A DNA stretch of 64,000 nt from Siphlonurus alternatus (GCA_949825025.1 OX463780.1:24630229-24694228); one strand, 5' to 3'; shown: positions 28,803 through 40,641, numbered from the stretch's first letter. Program-made: numbers and translations. The notes: generated by a model not told the origin, from the sequence alone.

Positions 28803-29663
28803 ATTATATCAGTAAAGGGGAATCTGTCCTAAAATTTAATTTCATAAGTAGAGAGGAAACTGTCCGAAATGGGAATTCGTCTGAAATCTTTACTATTCAT
28901 ATAGCAATAAAGAGGAATCTGCCATATATTTTAATTTTAAATTGGGGGTGTGGGGGAGGCCACTGCAGGCTCGTTTGTTTTTGTTTGAAACCCCATGATT
29001 AAAAAAAAAGAGAATGATCTAGTACAAAACTGCAAAACTGTTTATATATTATTTCTTCACGTACTAATTTTTTAATTTTTTCAATATGTACGTATGAGGT
29101 GATTTGACTTCGTTTTCAATTTTTTAATATTTTACTAAGTAAGAAGAATAAGTTGTTATCTTTTAATTGTGCAGTTGCATAAAAAATATTAAAGGTTTAA
29201 AAAAAATAATTTTAAATATATTTTTAGCCAATAAGACAAGATGTAATAGTCCATCAAATGACAACATGCTTTAATTGAATAATTAAATATTTCCAATGTG
29301 CTTTTTGACCTTTTTCTGTCATCAGTACCGCGCCAGTACGTATAATTTTTTTAAAAATAATTACATATTTTTATATTCATCATAATTATATTGATTAAGG
29401 ATTTCCCTAAAAATTACAATGATGGATGCTAATTTGTTATATAATTAATACCACAGAATCTTGTTATTTGTGTAGCTGAATTTTAATAATTTGAATAATA
29501 TTTACAAAAATATCACTGTGTCCAAAAATTACATTGATATCATGACTGAAGTGATTTTTTAGCAATTTTGAATTCCACCCTTATTCCATATTATTAATTT
29601 TTTTATCATATAATATTGTCATAAAATTTCATTTTATATTTTAGTTTGTGATATAATAAACCT

Positions 29664-30217
29664 TTCGGACCAATTCCTCTATATTGATATAATAAACCTT
29701 TCGGACCAATTCCTCTTAATTGACATTATAAAAATTTCGGACCAATTCCTCTTTCTTGATATTATAAAGCTTTCGGACCAATTCCTCTTAATTGACATTA
29801 TAAAGCTTTCGGACCAATTCCTCTTAATTGACATTATAAAGCTTTCGGACCAATTCCTCTATATTGAAGTAATAAAGCTTTCGGACCAATTCCTCTTTAT
29901 TGATATTATAAAGCTTTCGGACCAATTCTTCTTTCTTGATATTATAAAGCTTTCGGACCAATTCCTCTTAATTGACATTATAAAGCTTTCGGACCAATTC
30001 CTCTTTATTGATGTTATAAAGCTTTCGGACCAATTCTTCTTTCTTGATATTATAAAGCTTTCGGACCAATTCCTCTTTATTGATATTATAAAGCTTTCGG
30101 ACCAATTCCTCTTAATTGATATATTAAAGCTTTCGGACCAATTCCCCTTTCGGACCAATTCCTCTTAATTGATATATTAAAGCTTTCGGACCAATTCCCC
30201 TTTCGGACCAATTCTTC
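29664..30217 (-). repeat. 36-bp tandem array, right arm of foldback element
   Basis: The inverse motif TTCGGACCAATTC starts at 29664 and recurs every 36 bp through 30132: 14 starts, matching the left arm. It then continues at 30149, 30185 and 30202, spaced 17, 36 and 17 bp. The extra 36+17 bp is a 53-bp tandem duplication that the left arm lacks. The decayed units found on the loop side of the left array have no counterpart here. Confidence 0.95.
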
Positions 30218-30519
30218 GCCTTCTTTTGGCCGTCTTTTTTAAAATAAAGTTAGTGTTTGCAATTTGCAATAAATGCACTTTTAGTAGTTAACTGCATTTT
30301 TAAAATGATAACTGATTACACTTTGTAATGCTACCAAAATTAAACAAAAATCATATTTAGAGGAAATGGTCCGAAAGCGGAATTGGTCCGAATCGTTTGC
30401 AGCGTTGCCACTTTTATCTGACACGTTTTTAAGAACCCCCCACTCCTCGTTGGCACCGCCTCTTTTTCGGACCAATTCCTTTTCGGACCAATTCCTCTTC
30501 GGACCAATTCTCTGGGGCC

Positions 30520-30528
30520 TATTATATC
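30520..30528 (+). repeat. Right target-site duplication of foldback element
   Basis: TATTATATC directly follows the terminal GGGGCC and matches 27969-27977 at all nine positions. Confidence 0.8.
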
Positions 30529-30732
30529 ATGTACAGTACTGTATATATTATATCGTTTTTATTTTGTTCTGTATCTATAGTGCATTCAATATGAATTATA
30601 GGTGAAATATAATTTATTGGTTATATATATTTCAATTCGTTAAAATTTAATTTCATCAAATTTATAATCTAAAAGTATAAAGTAAACTATTAGGTTTTAT
30701 GTGAATTGAACTTTATTATTAATAATCATAAT

Positions 30733-30886
30733 GGGTGCGATTCACGAAGCAGTTAGCCAGGTTTCTAATCTCATTAAGCTTAACCACGTTTAACTATACG
30801 TGTTTTACGTGCTAAACCATCTAGTTAAACGTGGTTAAGCTAAACGTGGTTAAAAACCTGCCTATAACTGCTTCGTGAATCGCGCC
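30733..30886. mobile_element. Palindromic MITE-like element, ~154 bp (GATTCACGAAGCAG family, copy 2)
   Basis: The ends GGGTGCGATTCACGAAGCAG and CTGCTTCGTGAATCGCGCC are inverted with few mismatches. The arms carry the same TTAGCCAGGTTTCTAA and AACGTGGTTAAGC blocks as the copy at 19076-19202. The bases AAT occur on both sides (30730-30732 and 30887-30889) and may be a 3-bp target duplication, but so short a match is weak evidence. There is no coding capacity. Confidence 0.8.
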
Positions 30887-31380
30887 AATAAAATTAAAGA
30901 GATTTCATTAGAGCTTTTAACTTTACATTTCGAAAACGTTTGATAAAGAAATAATATTTAGTAAGATTGGGTGAGGTCAGTAGCCGAGGTGAATGTTCCA
31001 CACTGGCTGCTGTATGCATGTGGGTGTAGCTGGGAGCACCGTACATTCTCTCAGGTATGACATGATCCAGATGTAGTCTGTATGGAGAAAGTACACAGTG
31101 CACAAAGACCAGTACATGAAATACTCGTGACAAGTCATCAGATAAAAATATTAATACAACGTTACAATTTGGTTTTATTTGTTTTGATAAATGGCATGCT
31201 GAATAAGTGAATTAATCAATACTTAAATATACTACTTAAAATGCACACGAGTGTACAAAAGTTATGTAAGTTGAATTTATTGTGTCATTTAAGCATTTGA
31301 AAACAATTATTAATTCTAGGATTTTATAAGAAATCCTGTAAGAATTTGTATTATATAGAACAATTTTTAGAATTTAAATT

Positions 31381-31382
31381 GT

Positions 31383-31449
<67 letters not shown>

Positions 31450-31458
31450 TTTGTTTGT

Positions 31459-31553
<95 letters not shown>

Positions 31554-31612
31554 TTTGTTTGTTTGTTTGTTTGTTTGTTTGTTTGTTTGTTTGTTTGTTT
31601 GTTTATTAGACA
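31381..31612. repeat. Compound (TTTA)n-(GTTT)n microsatellite, ~230 bp
   Basis: ATTT/TTTA tetranucleotides run from 31381 to about 31556, with one short GTTT interruption at 31451-31460. They then switch to about 12 GTTT units up to a closing TTTATTA. The repeat keeps two frames open and so produces false coding signals. Confidence 0.97.
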
Positions 31613-31979
31613 GAAATCACACCATGATGCGAGTCATGCAGTTGAATAGCTCATATTATTTTAATTGTTCACCATTTTTTACTCCCATTGGTCATGTGGA
31701 CGCGTGTTTCACGTACTATTTAATTTGACTAAGATTGTTCATTTATATTTCTGTATACACCATGACATATATTCTGCGAGTATAATAAGGTAGTGCGTAT
31801 ATGAACCACCACGAACACAGTAAAATTACAATTATTATAGCTGGAATCTGCTATTATTATCTCAGACTGTATTAATAAAGTATAATAGAACATAATATAT
31901 AATATTTTTGGTAATTGCATTTTGTTAATCATTTGATAAATTTATTTTTCACGCTGCTTAGGAAAGTACTCTTTTAACG

Positions 31980-32210
31980 TACCGGACGAGGGCGTAAGGA
32001 ACTTCTAAATTCTAAATAAACATAGCATAATATGTTATGTTTGGAAGAATATCACATAATATAGACAGCAGCGCAATCTGGTGTTGTGTCCGAGAGAAAT
32101 AACCAAATAAGAGTGAAGCGTTGCAAAGTTTATGTAACAAGTTTCAATTAGTATGCAACCTACTCGAAGTACTGTGTAGTATTAGAAGTTCTTTACGTCT
32201 CCGTCGGTAT
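31980..32210. mobile_element. Possible small inverted-repeat element, ~230 bp
   Basis: The segment at 31982-32007 (CCGGACGAGGGCGTAAGGAA, then CTTCTA) is matched inverted at 32182-32209 (ends CTCCGTCGG) with several mismatches. A TA dinucleotide lies at both outer borders, which would suit a mariner-type duplication, but a two-base match proves little. The interior is not palindromic and encodes nothing recognisable. It may be a degenerate MITE or a chance inverted repeat. Confidence 0.5.
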
Positions 32211-34301
32211 ACAACTACAGTAAAATTCATCTAAATTTAAAATGATATCACAAATTACGTGTTTAATTACAGTAACAATGACGTCATCGCTAAGTTAAGC
32301 CTCGTTACATTGGCGTCAGTCGCTACGGGGGATGCATCTCAAAAAGATCTAAGGAGGATGCAACCGCCATATGTCTAGACAAGAAAGAAAAAAGAAGTGC
32401 TCAACAATTCGCAATTAAAACAAGACACAAGTAGTCAAGTACAACCAGAGACCACCACCACCTCAAGTGTTCATCCACTCTTATTTGGTGAAGTCAGACC
32501 ATAGTTTGAGAGCTTGTATATACCTGAGAACTTTGTCCATATAGCAAAGTTGTGTTAATTAGAATTGCATCATTTGACCTACAATAAGAGAAGCATTGTT
32601 GTACTGACTTTATAATAGGTAGAATTTAGGTTTCGTAGTTTCACACAGAATAACAATGATAAAAAATTAAAACAATGACTTTATAAACTTTTGTCTGTTA
32701 TTTCGTCTATATTTATTACGTTACATATTATATCAAATTTGTGATATATTTATTATAAATAATTATCATGTATGTTTAGATTCAATTTAGATTTGTAAAA
32801 TGGTTAAAATTTTAAAGTGGTGTTGTATAAATTGTTTTATAATCACATGCTTGATTAATTTTGTATTGTTTTTTTAAAGGCCATTGTTACACAAACAAAA
32901 ATATATAATTTACCATGCATAAAATACCATGATACAATTTTGCTTGCATGCTTGAAATAATTTTTTAATTCATTTTTATTTTGATGAATTAAAATGTTAT
33001 ACAAAGTGGAAAGTAAAATAAAAAAATAATTAAACTTATTAAGGCATAGGGCAATAAATTAAAGGTAATGTGTGCTTCATCATGGTACCAAATAATCAAA
33101 TAAATAATAGAGTTATAATACTTGATTGTAATAAATATACATATTTACCGTATGGCGAAATAATTGAAACACTAATATTGAAATTGTATTTTATATACAC
33201 GTATGACATGAATGACACTACACTCCATACATTTTATGTAGTGATATTTATTAAAAATTCGCATTATTAATATTTATTTTTATAAAAATTTACTGCGACA
33301 GTATATAATAATTTTGCAATTCAATGACACATCTTATAACAAACATAATTTCTAATATAATTTAACTGTTGCACTAGGTCCTCAATTCAAGTGGCCAGCG
33401 AATGAGAGAAGCTCTTATGTGGCTCTTGATTAGGCTTTGCTCCGAGGTCAACTTTCCCGAGTGATCAGGTCATCTCTTGATCCCTGACCTCTTATATATA
33501 TATACGATGTCTGACTGCGTCTTTCTTTCTCCTGCCCAGTTTTTGTATGTATATGTAGAAAGAAATGTAGACTTTTCGCTCCTCAAAATACAAAGTCTCT
33601 TTTTGAAAATTTCATCACTACAAACTTGAGACGGACGTGCCGTTAATTAGACATAAAAGTGAGACGACAAGAAGAGTAGCTCGCAGCATTTTCCTTTGTA
33701 ATTGATGTGCAACTAAGGGGAAAGACGTTCCTTACTTCTACTTCACAAAATTTTAATTCTTTGTAACTTATTTTTAAGGGATGATGATAAAAGACAAGCT
33801 ATAACTATATATATAATATGCTTGGTATATTTAATTGGTGGGTGTTACTTTTTAATTGAAATTTAAGTTTATGCTGGTTCTGTTATGCTATCATATTAAA
33901 AAAAAAAATAATACAACTAGAGATATATAGGACTAATTATAAAATTTAACTTTATTTTTTTAAAAAATAAAAATTATTTTATATTAAACTTAAAAACAGA
34001 CATAAATGCAAATGAAATATACATTAAAATGAAGATATAAAAATTAAGCTCATGACATCATAATTTTATTAACCTTGTATTTTTTTAATTCGTGTTTCTT
34101 TAATTGTTTATAAATTATGAATGATTATTGTGTCTATAATTAAAAATATCAACATAATTTTATATTGATTGAGTTAAAAAACACGTATGTATTATAATTA
34201 TATTTAAATAATGGAAAAGACGTATAGGTATAGTGCTTTGATATCGTGCGTCATTGTTTAGCACAGACGCTATACGTTCTCCAAACTTAACACAGCGAGC
34301 G

Positions 34302-34304
<3 letters not shown>

Positions 34305-34340
<36 letters not shown>
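34305..34340. repeat. (GA)n microsatellite, 36 bp
   Basis: Pure GA run at the start of a G+C-richer patch. Confidence 0.96.
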
Positions 34341-34341
<1 letters not shown>

Positions 34342-36741
34342 TTCCTATGTGTCTCGTGGTGAAATAGCTTTACTACAAGACTACAAGATACCTCGAGAGA
34401 CTTGGAATTGCTTAATTTACTGAAGTGTCACGCAGAAAGGACCTGCTCCGACTCTACCGTATACCGATGTATATAAATATAGTGGTGGTTCTTCGTCGTC
34501 GGTGGGGTGAGGGCGGCGCAAACCTGTGACATCTCTATTAACCCCACCGTTCCCCCAACCCCGTGCGTGTGGCAGAGCCTTGCAAATCTCTCGTGCATCA
34601 CGCGAACCATACAAGTAAGCCGCTTATCAGATACAACCTCCTCCGCACTAATTGATCCCATTATTAGCACTTTGTAACTTTTCAATGTGTATGTGAGTGT
34701 TGAATATACACTCTCCTTTTCTCTCTTTTTTTTTATATATACAAAACTTTAATTTAATTACATAATTACATTAAAACTTATCCAATTTAAAAGATAAGAA
34801 ATTTTGAAGTTATATATTTTATTAATTAAGTTCTTCGTCTAACTATTTTTACATTATATTTTCATATTCTATATGCAATATATATTATTCTAAACATAAT
34901 AATCAAAACTATATTGATTTTATTCAACGGTCAGATAGAAAAGTCTTTCATTATATTTTTAAATTTTATACATTTTTTTTTTTTATATAAAAAATTTATG
35001 TAAAAAAGTTTTAGATTAATTTTTACTTTATTTTAACAGCCAAAAACGTATTTCATATTAATTGGTCCCTTTGGTATTGGGAATAGAAATTGCAAGCGAT
35101 ATCCACGATGACGTGCGTGGGCATGTGAGGGTTGCGTCACAGTGGGATGTAGAGCCTACATCGTGGGGGTGCAGAGAGTATATAGGGGTGCGGGGGCGGT
35201 GGTAATTAACCCCCGGGACCAACACGAGAGGTCGTCTCCGCGGGAGTTCTTGTAGGGGCCGGTGCACGAAAGAGGAAAATTGAATTTACGATCTTCATGC
35301 ATGTTGAATTGATTATACTATGATAGCAAACCAACAAACTCTTACTTTTTATTGGTGCTGTAATTACATCTGTATACCCGTACTCTAATGTATTAAAATT
35401 TTATTTAATTTATTATATAATATTTATTAATGTTTTCTCTGTATCTGTCTCGCAAAAAGTCTTTAAAATTCTAAATAAAATGTTAAGAGTAAAATCTTAT
35501 TGAATGTAATCAAAGTTTTACATATCAATTAAATTTATCTGATTATCAGTATATTATAGAATATTATTTTTAGTTAAAATATTGGTTTTTTAATAATTGT
35601 TATAAAATTTTCAAATTGTAATGTTGTTGAAATTAAATTAAATGAACTGTTTTGAATTAAGTTATAGGTATAACTTTGATTTTTTAGAGGTTTTTACTGT
35701 ATTTTATTTTTAGTGTATTAGAAGTTGTAAAAAAAAAAAAAATACAATTTAATGTTATTTTGTGGTGAGTTAAATGTAGAAAAGAAAAGAAAAAATAAAT
35801 AAAGAAAATGTTAACAACGTTCTCCACATGCAAGGAAATGCCAGAGAGGTGTAGCTGAGAATAAACTCCTTGCTGACGTTGGCGGCTGCTCGTTGACACG
35901 TTGTTAGCTAAATCTCTGGAGAAACAAACTCCAGTAGTCTGGATACATGCATGGCTAAATAAAGTCTTACCTCAATCTACTCAACGTCTTCACCCACACA
36001 TATTGTTAAAAGTTGGACACTGGTGTATACAAAAACAAAAAGGTTTTGATTTTTTAATATGACACTAAAGAAAAGAGTGTGAAATTACTCTGTCAGCATG
36101 TATTTGATGTCAACGAGCGTGGCATTTATATAACCACTAAATTAAGTTTTCTAAAATAAATTTATATACACAGACTACTATAATATTCTATATATTAACT
36201 ATAAAATCTTATAGTTTAAACAAAAAGATGCGACATTTTCTATCACCCATGAGGTTGATTTCCGGTACAACTTGTCTATCATTTAAAAAAAAAAATCATT
36301 TATATTTATTTAAACATTATTGGATTATATTTTAATCATACAAAATTAATATAATTATATTTTGTATAGATACACAGTATTAATAGAACATCTATATAAA
36401 ATGTCGACATAATGTATTAATCACTTTAATGCAATTAAACATGTTTTATAAAATATAAAATCAATGAATGTTATAATATAATTCTATAATATTGATAAAT
36501 GTACATAATTTCATCATAACATATTTTATTATCCTTGTTAAAAAAAATGCTAACTAAAATTTTTAATCCTTAAATGATAAAAAATTAATTATAACGGTAC
36601 CGTATTTACATGATAGATGAATAAAGCAGCGTGTTTATCTGGAGAACAAATACCTCCAGGGTGAGCTGGTGTGTTATAGCTGTATATAGTATACAGTAGT
36701 GGGTGGGTTGGTAGGGGGTGCAGTAGGGCGACCGCTGGTGT

Positions 36742-36751
36742 GTCACGTGAT
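36742..36751. promoter_or_regulatory. E-box variant GTCACGTGAT
   Basis: Nine of ten bases match the TFEB/MITF-type palindrome seen at 22341. It lies 54 bp before a long CT tract, inside a G+C-richer patch 3.8 kb upstream of the first detected FAM20 exon. Motif evidence only. Confidence 0.2.
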
Positions 36752-36803
36752 GGATTTATGACCCCTGACCCCACGGTAAGCCCGCACGTACCACACCCGC
36801 ACC

Positions 36804-36804
<1 letters not shown>

Positions 36805-36889
<85 letters not shown>

Positions 36890-36910
36890 CTCTCTCTCTC
36901 TCTCGCTCTC
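36805..36910. repeat. (CT)n microsatellite, ~106 bp
   Basis: CT run interrupted twice by CGCTC near its right end. It gives Leu-Ser and Arg-Glu open frames on the two strands, which are not genes. Confidence 0.97.
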
Positions 36911-37658
36911 ACTAAACCTCCTAGCATTGTACACTACGCCTGCACCACAGCACCAGGTATATACCACCACGGTATTAATTGGGACGAGGGATTGCTGTCA
37001 GTATAAATTACATCAGATTATAATATTATATATTATATAACATGCTTATATATAATATAATATGAGGAAGACATAAAAGAGAAAAAAAACTAAAGATTAT
37101 TTTATTGTATTATAGCCTGACGTAAAATAAATAAAATATCACGCACGATGAAAACTTTTTTATTTGCTATATACTTTAATACATAATTTGTTGTATAAAA
37201 GGGGGGAAGTTTTATTTAAAAAAATATGAAATAAAATTACTGTAGTTAAATTAAATGTTTTCTTTTGAATTTTAAATTTATATTTTTTTAAAAAAATAGT
37301 AAAAAAAGTAGGAATACCGAGCTATTTTAAACGATGTTGAGCTCGCTGTGGAGTCGTGTTGGATTTCAAATTTTTGGTAATAGATTTAGCAATCGTTTCT
37401 CTCACTTCCTCTGAAATTTCAAATCATTCATCCCTAATACCGTACTGGATTTAATTTCTATTTAAATCATTTTCGGGGGTAATAAAAGCTTTGTCTTGAG
37501 GTGTTACGCAGTATATAGGCGAACTACAAATTTCTTCTACGAATATATACAAAAATTAAAACAAAAATCTAGCTCATTGCACATTAAAATAAAATACAGC
37601 AAAAAAATACACCATAAAAAAATGAACATCAGTATTTCACAAGTTGAAATGTAATTTT

Positions 37659-37663
<5 letters not shown>

Positions 37664-37711
<48 letters not shown>
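37664..37711. repeat. (AT)n microsatellite, 48 bp
   Basis: Uninterrupted AT run. Confidence 0.97.
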
Positions 37712-37713
<2 letters not shown>

Positions 37714-39120
37714 CACTATATAACGATATCTCATTTCTTTACCACCACCCCATTGTGCTGCGGTTATGTGAATCAGAAATGAAGGCGGGCGGGCTGCGAT
37801 GTCATCTGACGTAATGCAAACATATGTATCTGCTGCTGCTGCTACTGTTATGATATAAAAACAAGGGCGACTGTCAGCTTATGTGAAAAATACATCGAAT
37901 AGAGGTGCTCCATCGTTCTTATCACGGCGTGAAGAGCGTCTCCTCATGCCATCCAAAATGAAGAAGACGTTGCGCATCACTGACTTACCGAGATTCTTTT
38001 ACTCGCTTCTTTCTTCCCTTTGAGTAGATTTCACATGACAAAATTTATATCATTTTATAGACTCAAAATTTATGTTCTCTCTTATTATAACATTATTTTG
38101 TTGTTACTGCATAGTAATTGATACCGTCAACTTCAAATGGAAAACTTACATTTGCGATAGAAGCTGCTGGTACTTTCCAGGAGAAGTGCAAACAAATATT
38201 GCTCTAATCAAAAAAATATTTATAACACTTCAATTATTATAATAATTAATTATTTATACTTTTTACATTAAAATTCAATGCTAAACAAAAATTAACATTT
38301 GATGATGTAACCTTTTCTATCTTATTTTGTCGGTATAATTATTAATTCAATAATTTTTAGTCTCAGCATTTTGTACGTTAATAGCAAGTAAACTTTCAAT
38401 AAGTATAATCCATCGTTTCATTGCAGTATCTGATTTTTTTTTAGTATTCTTAAACACATTTGAATAGTTTAAAGAAAATTTCAAAAATGCTTTATAAATA
38501 GTAAGATTGAATTAAGATTGATTTTTTTTTAATTAGTTTAAAAGGCTATTTGTGTTCAGTGTAATTTGTTATAAGAGCTTGACATATGATGATTATTTTA
38601 ATTGCATGACCGAAACGTTTGGCAACATCTTGAACGGAAATTCTTCCAACCATACTGTAGAGGAAGCATGAGGTATAAGGAAGCCGCGAGGTATCTGTGG
38701 TTAGAATTTTTAATTAGTGTAACTACTTGTAAAAAAAAAGATAACACATTATATATAATTATAATATCAAACTTAATGTTTATTATAATATGAATCCAAT
38801 ATTAATTATGAAAAATCACGTTATTATATTCTATAAAAGAAAGAAAGAATATATTACAGTTTTGACACTATATATATAACATACAAATTCAGTGTAGAAG
38901 ATCAGGTTCATTTTTTTTTTTTTTTTCTTTAAAAAATGTCTTTGTGCAAGTCAAGGAAGAAAAATCTTATATACATCTTTCACATACTACTACACCCATC
39001 CAATCTCTTTTGATAACCATCTTAGCAAGCAAGCTAGCCTCACGCTCGCGTCTCTTCGAGTGACTACTCAGCACAGGTTTTTCTACTCTCTTCTGCTCCA
39101 GCCCTAGTGACCATTGAGGG

Positions 39121-39124
<4 letters not shown>

Positions 39125-39178
<54 letters not shown>
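39125..39178. repeat. (TC)n microsatellite, 54 bp
   Basis: Pure TC run in a pyrimidine-rich patch 1.3 kb before the first detected FAM20 exon. Confidence 0.97.
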
Positions 39179-39182
<4 letters not shown>

Positions 39183-40516
39183 TCACCTACCACAGGAGTC
39201 TCTCCTCCTCGTGCCTGCATGCTCCCTCTTATAACAGTAGTGCTTCTTTCTGTGGTGAATACTTCAGATTATAGTGAAGCTCGTAAGCCGTAACGATAGC
39301 TCGTCGCGCATTCGCTTCTCTCCTTTATCTCGTAAAGAAAGAACAATATCATCAACGAAATATAATACAAACGAGATAAACGCTTTATTGTTATTGCTAC
39401 ACTTAAGTTATCTTTCTTTTCTTTCTTTAGAAAAATTGCTCTCTATTCACGTTAAGGATGTACTTCGATTTTATTTGGAATATATAATGAAATTAACAAA
39501 AAACAAACAAATGCACACTTTTTGTGTAGAGAAATTCCAGAGTAAATATATTTGAATTAGCTTTAGTCAAGTAATGACTCTCGTTCTAGAAATTTCATGT
39601 TAATTTGTGTTGTCATTTATTATGCACGAAATTCTACGAACACTTTGTCATATGTTGAGGAAGTGACGATCACATTGCGTTTGTGTAACATACATTGATG
39701 GCCAAAAATAATCATGTTTTATTAATTCTCATGTTTCCTGCACTGCATTTGGTGATTTGACTTTTATATTTATAACACATGGAAACAATGTTAATTATAC
39801 ACTCGAATCCTGCATGCTTTCAGCAAATTAATTGATGATCGTCAATGTATTATTTGTCTAGAAATATTTAGCAAGCATATAATGTATGTATATTATAGTT
39901 CTGAATCCTTTATTGCATATAATTATGTTTAAAATATACTATTTTAGTCAATGACGTAAAAGCTACTTTACCTTTCAACAGGGTATGTTATAGCAACAAT
40001 AGCATAATATATATACAATACTGTTTGAGTGATAATCAGTGTATAGTATAATCAACCTAGCTTATTAATGTAATAATAACTAATAACATTTAAAGAGGAA
40101 ATTATGCACATAAAGTACAGTTGTATAAAGAGATATTTGTATAGTGCGCACATTAATATCATATATTATATAACAATAAAACTCATTGTGAAATTCTAGA
40201 TAAAACGCTAATTACGATATGTTTTTTTTAATAATAGAAAATATATTTTTACTATTTTTAAATTTTAAATCTATGATATAAACAAGAACTAAAAGTGTGT
40301 ACATTTATAAATATTTTATATTTTACTGTTTTAAAAATACATCCACAACATCATCAGAGTTTAAATTTATATCTTCTTATACTGTTCATTAAATTAAGTC
40401 TTAAATAAAATATTTAAGATTTTGAATTTGATAAAGTGGCTATGAAGAATGACGTCTTGAATGAACGTCTGGCAAACTATAATAACGTTTGTGTTTTGTT
40501 TCTTTCATGTCCACAG

Positions 40517-40641
40517 TAAAAACATGACTATCCTGGAACGGTTCCAGTATGGTATCGCCAGATTAGAGCTATATTCAAGAGATGATCCTAATGTAGAACG
40601 ACTTCTACACAACATGGCGACACAGCGCATCATTCACGTCA
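40517..40641 (+). CDS. FAM20C-like kinase, exon encoding start of kinase domain
   Basis: Product residues 1-41 (KNMTILERFQYGIARL at the start, then DDPNVERLL and MATQRIIHV) match the segment of FAM20C just before the nucleotide-binding region, where human has WEKFQLG and AVRALL. The acceptor is a pyrimidine-rich run ending TGTCCACAG at 40516; the donor at 40642 is GTAAGT. The exon enters after two bases of a codon and leaves after one. The Asn-Met-Thr at residues 2-4 is a potential N-glycosylation site. Alternative: the frame is also open back to an ATG at 40461, preceded directly by an in-frame TGA, and would begin with a short hydrophobic stretch (TIITFVFCFF) that resembles a signal peptide. 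I prefer the splice reading because the same bases form a typical polypyrimidine tract. Confidence 0.85.

Larger units (their letters stand above)
27978..30519. mobile_element. Foldback-type DNA transposon, non-autonomous, 2542 bp
   Basis: The element begins GGCTCCTAGGAATTGG and ends with the inverted counterpart of GGCCCCAGAGAATTGG, flanked by the perfect 9-bp duplication TATTATATC. Each arm is built in the same order: three closely spaced GAATTGGTCCGAA motifs, a ~300-bp arm-specific segment containing GGCGGTGCCAACGAGG and a short AT-rich part, then an array of 36-bp tandem repeats. A loop of about 0.75-0.85 kb (28800-29660) separates the arms; it is AT-rich and has no recognisable transposase. 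Long inverted repeats made of short tandem repeats define foldback elements (Drosophila FB is the classic case). A 9-bp duplication is usual for FB and for Mutator-like elements. It is therefore probably mobilised in trans by a transposase encoded elsewhere. The superfamily is an inference. Open frames across the arrays (12-residue periodic peptides) are by-products of a period divisible by three. Confidence 0.88.
30887..40516. other. Non-coding stretch upstream of the first detected FAM20 exon
   Basis: No exon can be supported. Besides the repeats listed separately, it contains a series of G+C-richer patches (about 33370-33720, 34240-34690, 35060-35280, 36640-36970, 37760-38010 and 38990-39350) and a TGACGTCA octamer at 32279. 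If the FAM20 gene has a nearby promoter or 5' exons, these patches are the best places to look. I found no signal-anchor-like exon with good splice borders in them. Confidence 0.5.

Noticed and set aside
28234..30158. Open frames of 65-128 codons with a 12-residue repeat (RNWSESF...) in the foldback arms
   Set aside because: The period of 36 bp is divisible by three, so any stop-free frame stays open. The same happens in both arms, there is no conserved start context, and the peptide fits no known family.
28282..30217. CRISPR-like array because of the 36-bp spacing
   Set aside because: The units are contiguous and whole-unit similar, with no unique spacers, inside a eukaryotic transposon with inverted arms.
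34417..34685. Two overlapping minus-strand frames of 65 and 85 codons, and a possible 39-nt mini-exon ending at a GTAAGC on the plus strand
   Set aside because: No similarity to FAM20 or any other family. The mini-exon rests only on weak splice matches.
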